Notes under the pieces: generated by a model | What the model was told of the DNA's origin: nothing | Database searches by the model: none | Seen by the model: only the letters and a program-made list of their open reading frames with translations | Made by a program: the position numbers and the translations under genes | From: Larix sibirica | Lineage: Eukaryota > Streptophyta > Pinopsida > Pinales > Pinaceae | Assembly: GCA_004151065.3 (NCBI GenBank) | Contig: NWUY0300054719.1 | Coordinates: 18,089 to 39,356, forward strand | Length of the DNA: 21,268 nt | Direction of reading: 5' to 3' | In this document: piece after piece, positions 16,955 through 21,268 of the stretch | Layout of the letters: every line of letters starts with the position of its first letter | Position numbering within the stretch: position 1 is the stretch's first letter

Positions 16955-17124
16955 GATCTCAATAAAAGATTTGTGTTGCGAAGACAAAGATGTAAAGTCC
17001 ATATTGTATGTGATCTCAATAATGTACTTGTGTTGTGAAGACAAAGAGGTGGAGTCCATATTGTTGTGCTCTCAATAACTTACTTGTTCCTTGGAGACAA
17101 GGATGCAAAGTCCATATTGTATAG
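16955..17124. repeat. Three imperfect 56-57-bp tandem repeats
   Basis: Units start at 16955, 17012 and 17068. They share the pattern CTCAATAA ... ACTTGT ... GAGACAAGGAT-like ... AAAGTCCATATTGT. The copies have diverged at many positions. They lie in the probable LTR and could be promoter-proximal enhancer-like repeats, though this is only inferred from position. Confidence 0.85.
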
Positions 17125-17200
17125 TTAGAAAAAGGGAGCGGGCAATAAGGATACAAAAGTGCAATATTAAAAGATGCAGGGTAAAGTAACATACCAAAAC

Positions 17201-17218
17201 ATATATATATATATATAT
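17201..17218. repeat. (AT)9 microsatellite
   Basis: A pure run of nine AT units. A shorter AT run occurs near 16470-16482. Confidence 0.95.
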
Positions 17219-17867
17219 TATTAATATAAATTTAAGCACTTAGCACATGTAATAAGTGGAACCTATATTTTATGGGAGAGGGAAATGCATGACACATTTG
17301 TTAATTGTTGGGATTATTGTTTGATAATTGGACGTTTTCTCTATTGTACAAATTAACCAGTGTGTACGAAAAATGAAATTTGGAATTTTATTTTACTTCT
17401 CGTGATTTTATCCATTGATATATTTACTTGAGAATTGGATGTTTGCTCCATATTTACTTTGAGAATTATAAATTTACCCTACTGTAAAAATTAACATATG
17501 TGTTTGAAATATGAAATCTATAATTTATTTTACTTCTAGTAATTTTATTCATTGATATATTTACTTTGAAATTTAAAAGTTTGTTAAAAAAAACAAATAA
17601 TGCTTACATCGAAGCAATTTCTTTTACATAAAATTTGAATTAGAGTATTTGATTTTACACTCGTAATTGTAAATTTCTTTGTATCCAAGGCATTAAGGTG
17701 CAAGGTAAATTGCTAAATAAAATATAACAAATGGGAATTATAGTAATGTTTTGATACAAGCGAAAATGAATATATATTCAAAAATAGAATTTAAAACGGT
17801 AAAACGCATTATTAAAAAGTGAATTAGATCAATGTCCGAAAACATAAGTAGAATTCACTCATTTGGG

Positions 17868-17977
17868 AAATTATTAATGGAATATAAGATGAATTTTCAT
17901 ATGTTTATTTTACATCATGACCAAATTATTAATGGAATATAAGATGAATTTTCATATGTTTATTTTACATCATGACC
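17868..17977. repeat. Perfect 55-bp tandem duplication
   Basis: Two identical adjacent copies (17868-17922 and 17923-17977), each starting AAATTATTAATGG and ending CATCATGACC. No mismatch was seen, so the duplication is recent compared with the decay of the surrounding elements, or it is an assembly artefact. Confidence 0.95.
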
Positions 17978-19077
17978 ATGTTTATTTTATAGGAAATAAA
18001 ATTGTTAACAAATTAAGATGAATCGTTTTTATATATGAATGTATATAATTAATTTCATCTTTATTTTAATTCAATTTATTAATTTAAAAAAATAAAAATA
18101 AAAAATTAAGAATTTGTCATGCATTATTAAGAAGCGGTTGTAAAAATAGGAAAAATAATGTTTGCTTCTTTATTATTATTATTATATATAATTAGAATTA
18201 TTATATTAGTTTTACTATAAATTAAAATTTTATGATCATTATTACTATAAATTTATGAATAGATTTTTATTTGTTTATTTTATTTTTATGTTTATTTTGT
18301 AATTAGAAATTGATTAAAAAAATATAAGATAAAGATGTTATTGAATCTTTTTACTTCATGCTATGTTCTTATTGTTAATTATGATATATATATGCTTATG
18401 TTTTTATTATTAATTATGATATATGTTTGTAGGTATGATACAATTTATAAGCAAAATGAATGATACATGTTTATGAAATGCATATACATGTACAAATGAA
18501 CTTGTATGTTTCATAATAAAATTGAACTAATTGTTACATGAATAAATATTTGGAATCATATATAAAAGGTTTACTATCTCCTTGTAATTTTTCATAAATC
18601 CTTGATTAACTAGTCTTTTTATTAAATGTTATCACATAATTGTAAATGATGAATAAGATGGAGAATAATAGTAAAGATAAAGATGTGTGAGAATATGTCA
18701 TTAAAACTATTATGTGAATAATCATAATTAAAATTTTAAAAATATGTTTATCATTTACTATTAAATGTTATCACGTATGTATGTATAGAGTATTCTTAAT
18801 TAAATTATTCACTTTCATAACCTTTAATATCCTCGAGAACTCATATGTGAAAAGCTAAAATATGATTATGGTTATTCACACCTTGTAAGTAAGTAAATTT
18901 ATAAATGATAACATAGTATCAGTATTGATGTTATAATCTTTTGGTGATTATAGATTAGTGCACTATATCACATGTTCAGAAAAAAAAGATTGACTACGAG
19001 CATTGGCATGCGGATTGGTAGTTAGCATATTAGGTTAAGAATGCTTTGTATATTTCCAAGTGGTTTTACATTTGCGA

Positions 19078-19124
19078 TTAGTAAAGTTGATAGGTAGGTG
19101 TTTAGTAAAGTTGATAGGTCGGTG
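19078..19124. repeat. 23-bp tandem duplication
   Basis: TTAGTAAAGTTGATAGGTAG plus GTG at 19078-19100, followed by a copy with one change (GGTCGGTG) at 19102-19124. Confidence 0.85.
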
Positions 19125-19248
19125 ATTATATTTAAATAGTTAATAATACTGAAATGAGATTAACGCTTGAGCTATTCTTAGAAAAATCACGAAGGGTAAA
19201 GAGAAGAGGATGGTGTCGAAATCTCCACTGAAATAGTTTATAAATATT

Positions 19249-19300
19249 AAAATTTGAAATTGGAATTTATGTTTAAAATTTGAAATTGGAATTTATGTTT
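19249..19300. repeat. Perfect 26-bp tandem duplication
   Basis: Two identical copies beginning AAAATTTGAAATTGG at 19249 and 19275. Confidence 0.92.
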
Positions 19301-21112
19301 TTGTGTTTGATTATTTTATTGCGTTTAAAGTGTTTGATCTTCATTGAATTAGTTTGTAAATAATAAAATTAAAATTAGTTGTGTAAAAAATAAATTTGGA
19401 TTTTTTAATAAGGTGTTTAAAGAATAAATTACTTTAAAAAATTTCGAGAAAACTTTTGTAGTAATTAACATAAAGCCATTTTGGAAAGCCATTTTTCTAT
19501 GGAAACTATCCCCAAAAAGTGTAGATATTCATTGTAGATGGAAGGCGAGAAACCTCATTTGTAATTGTTAATGTAATAAAAGTAAGCATTAATGATTTTT
19601 CATTAAGAGGAGGCTAAACTCGATTGATTGTAGCATTAAACTATTTTTTTTGTTTTTGATTATGTGATAACTAAAATGTTGTGTGTATACAATTAGCTAA
19701 TCGAGCAAAATTGTCTGATTCCATTCCCTTTTGTTGTATGCTAAATGTAAGATACGACATTATGGGTAGCATTCCATGTTGAATATACAAATCCTAAGGG
19801 ATTATGGCAGGTTGAACATGTTTGAGATTGGAAAAATTATTGCAATGATGAGACATTGAGAAAAAGAATTTGTTAGATGCAAAAGTACATTGCTTTGTTT
19901 AATATTTTTCTCGATGATTTCTCTTATAAAAGCATGGGGTTTGATTTTCAATGTATGGAGTGTTCAATGCATTTGGTTACATATGATTTTATTCAACTTG
20001 GTTATTATTATATTTGCTTTTCATTGTACATAATATTTATGGCCTATTGTTTTCTTTCTTTGAAATTTACTTCTTTCCAGGCAAGATGTTTATAATGATA
20101 ATGCAAATGCAAATGTAAATGAGCTCAATAATTTTTAAGCATTTTATAAAGATGCAGTCAAAATCAACACCACTTTTGAAAGGATTGTGTATATATCATG
20201 AAACTAAGGACTTTTGAATGTTGTTAGATATTCAATGTCAAGTATTCCTGTAATTTTCGGTAACCTTAACCTGACATTACTTCATTCTAAATGGGATGGG
20301 ATGAACAAAGTAATTATATCAAAAATTTATAAGAGTTACCAAGACCAGAGTGTTGGGTGTTTTTGGTCCAAATCCTTGAATTAATGATAATTTTAAATCC
20401 CTATAACATGCATATCTTGATGACTTGTTATTTCATCTAATACATCATATCTAACTAGTTATTTTCTTAGAGTATATGACATATAATTGACCTGTTATCC
20501 TAGTTTCACCTAGAGATTAGAAGTTGTTTTCCAAATCATTTACATAGTTGATTTATTTGTATTTCGGCATGATACCAAGTATCCTTGTTTTACTAGGCAC
20601 TAGGTTATTGCATGCGACGTTATCTATTTAAATTATTTATAATTGTGTGCATGGTGGCACACATCCATAATAGTGAACTTATATAGTAATAGAAAGAAGA
20701 ACTGCTCAGCGACAAGGTCCATATGCTTTTAAGTAGATATGGGAATAAAGGAAATGAGTTTTAAAGTCACAAGTAATGCAAAGGGTTCATATCTTCAACT
20801 ATATGAGAAAGCAAAAAATAACAACCAATAACATCCATTTGATGCAAATTGTATTTACAAATGGAATACATGTAGAAAGTAAACGGTGGATAAGGTGAAT
20901 AAACTTCTAATACAACTAAAGGAAATGCAATTTCTATAAAATTAATTACAAATAAATTCTTGAAAAAAAAAAACTATTAAGCTACAGAAACCATATTGAA
21001 TAAAACATTGTATCTAAAGTTGATGGATTGAATTGAAATATATAAATTGTCATTGTTCATAAAATTGTTAGTAATACAATAGTTAGAGTCTTTTCATTAA
21101 TTTCTATAAAAC

Positions 21113-21233
21113 TTTTTAAGTTTATCTTTATAAAATTTTAAGAGAGAAAATAATACTTATAATATTATGAAATTTTTTAAGTTTATCTTTATAAAATTTT
21201 AAGAGAAAAAATAATACTTGTAATATTATTCAT
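21113..21233. repeat. 61-bp tandem duplication near the window end
   Basis: Copies start at 21113 and 21174 (TTTTTAAGTTTATC...), nearly identical over about 57 bases, with a few changes (GAGAGAAAA versus GAGAAAAAA, TTATAAT versus TTGTAAT). Confidence 0.9.
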
Positions 21234-21268
21234 AATGTATAATTTAGAAATTTATTTATTCTAAAATA

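Larger units (their letters stand above)
16384..17250 (+). repeat. Probable start of the 3' LTR of the second gypsy element (right edge not found)
   Basis: TGTAATGCCCCAC is a typical opening of gypsy LTRs and follows the polypurine tract. The matching end, GGGATGTTACA, which should close the LTR, does not occur downstream in the window. The LTR is therefore either truncated, interrupted, or longer than 4.8 kb and running off the window. The end coordinate given is only a conservative limit after the internal tandem repeat. Confidence 0.5.
17251..21268. other. AT-rich DNA with tandem duplications, no gene recognised
   Basis: About 4 kb without a credible coding region. The only frame of note (19877-20095, 72 codons, + strand) is hydrophobic and of low complexity, with no known domain. 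The stretch holds several local duplications listed separately. It may be an extended LTR, a decayed element or intergenic DNA; I cannot separate these from the sequence alone. Confidence 0.6.

Noticed and set aside
16955-17124. CRISPR-like direct repeats
   Set aside because: Units are contiguous, diverged and without spacers, in a plant retrotransposon context.
19877-20095. 72-codon hydrophobic plus-strand frame
   Set aside because: Low-complexity Phe/Tyr/Ile composition typical of AT-rich DNA; no domain or promoter context.

Overview
This window looks like nuclear DNA of a seed plant: AT-rich intergenic sequence, one cell-wall protein gene and decayed retrotransposons. I saw no rRNA, tRNA, CRISPR or bacterial features. 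The style of the LINE and Ty3/gypsy relics would suit a large repeat-rich genome such as a gymnosperm, but nothing here fixes the species.

Layout. (1) 1-387 is AT-rich host DNA. (2) 405-11530 is a full-length but dead L1-type LINE on the + strand. It is bounded by a 17-bp target-site duplication (388-404 and 11532-11548, one mismatch) and ends in a short A-run. ORF1 (DUF4283-like region and zinc knuckle) and ORF2 (APE endonuclease, reverse transcriptase, zf-RVT, RNase H) are readable but broken by stops and frameshifts. (3) Nested inside the zf-RVT part of ORF2 is a complete-ended Ty3/gypsy-type LTR retrotransposon on the minus strand (5591-10552). It has two ~1.29-kb LTRs, a tRNA-iMet primer-binding site, a polypurine tract and a 5-bp TSD. 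Its interior of about 2.4 kb holds only gag, zinc knuckle and protease; reverse transcriptase, RNase H and integrase are absent. (4) 11549-13440 is gene-free DNA grading into the promoter of (5) an extensin-type proline-rich protein gene at 13491-13910, with a possible intron and second exon to 14085. (6) 14850-16383 is a second gag-only gypsy-like element on the + strand. It has a primer-binding site, a broken gag and a polypurine tract, followed by what looks like the start of an LTR at 16384. (7) 16384-21268 is AT-rich, has no credible gene, and carries several tandem duplications.

Order of events inferred: the LINE inserted into AT-rich DNA, and the gypsy element later inserted into LINE ORF2. 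Both then decayed, with many changes of the C-to-T type expected of methylated cytosines. The only plausible working host gene is the extensin. Its last repeat seems to have lost 5 nt relative to the preceding one, which moves the reading frame away from an alternative C-terminus spanning the putative intron. I found no evidence of a novel multi-gene system. The points most worth a second look are the two pol-less gag elements, the nested insertion with both duplications readable, and the extensin 3' end and promoter.
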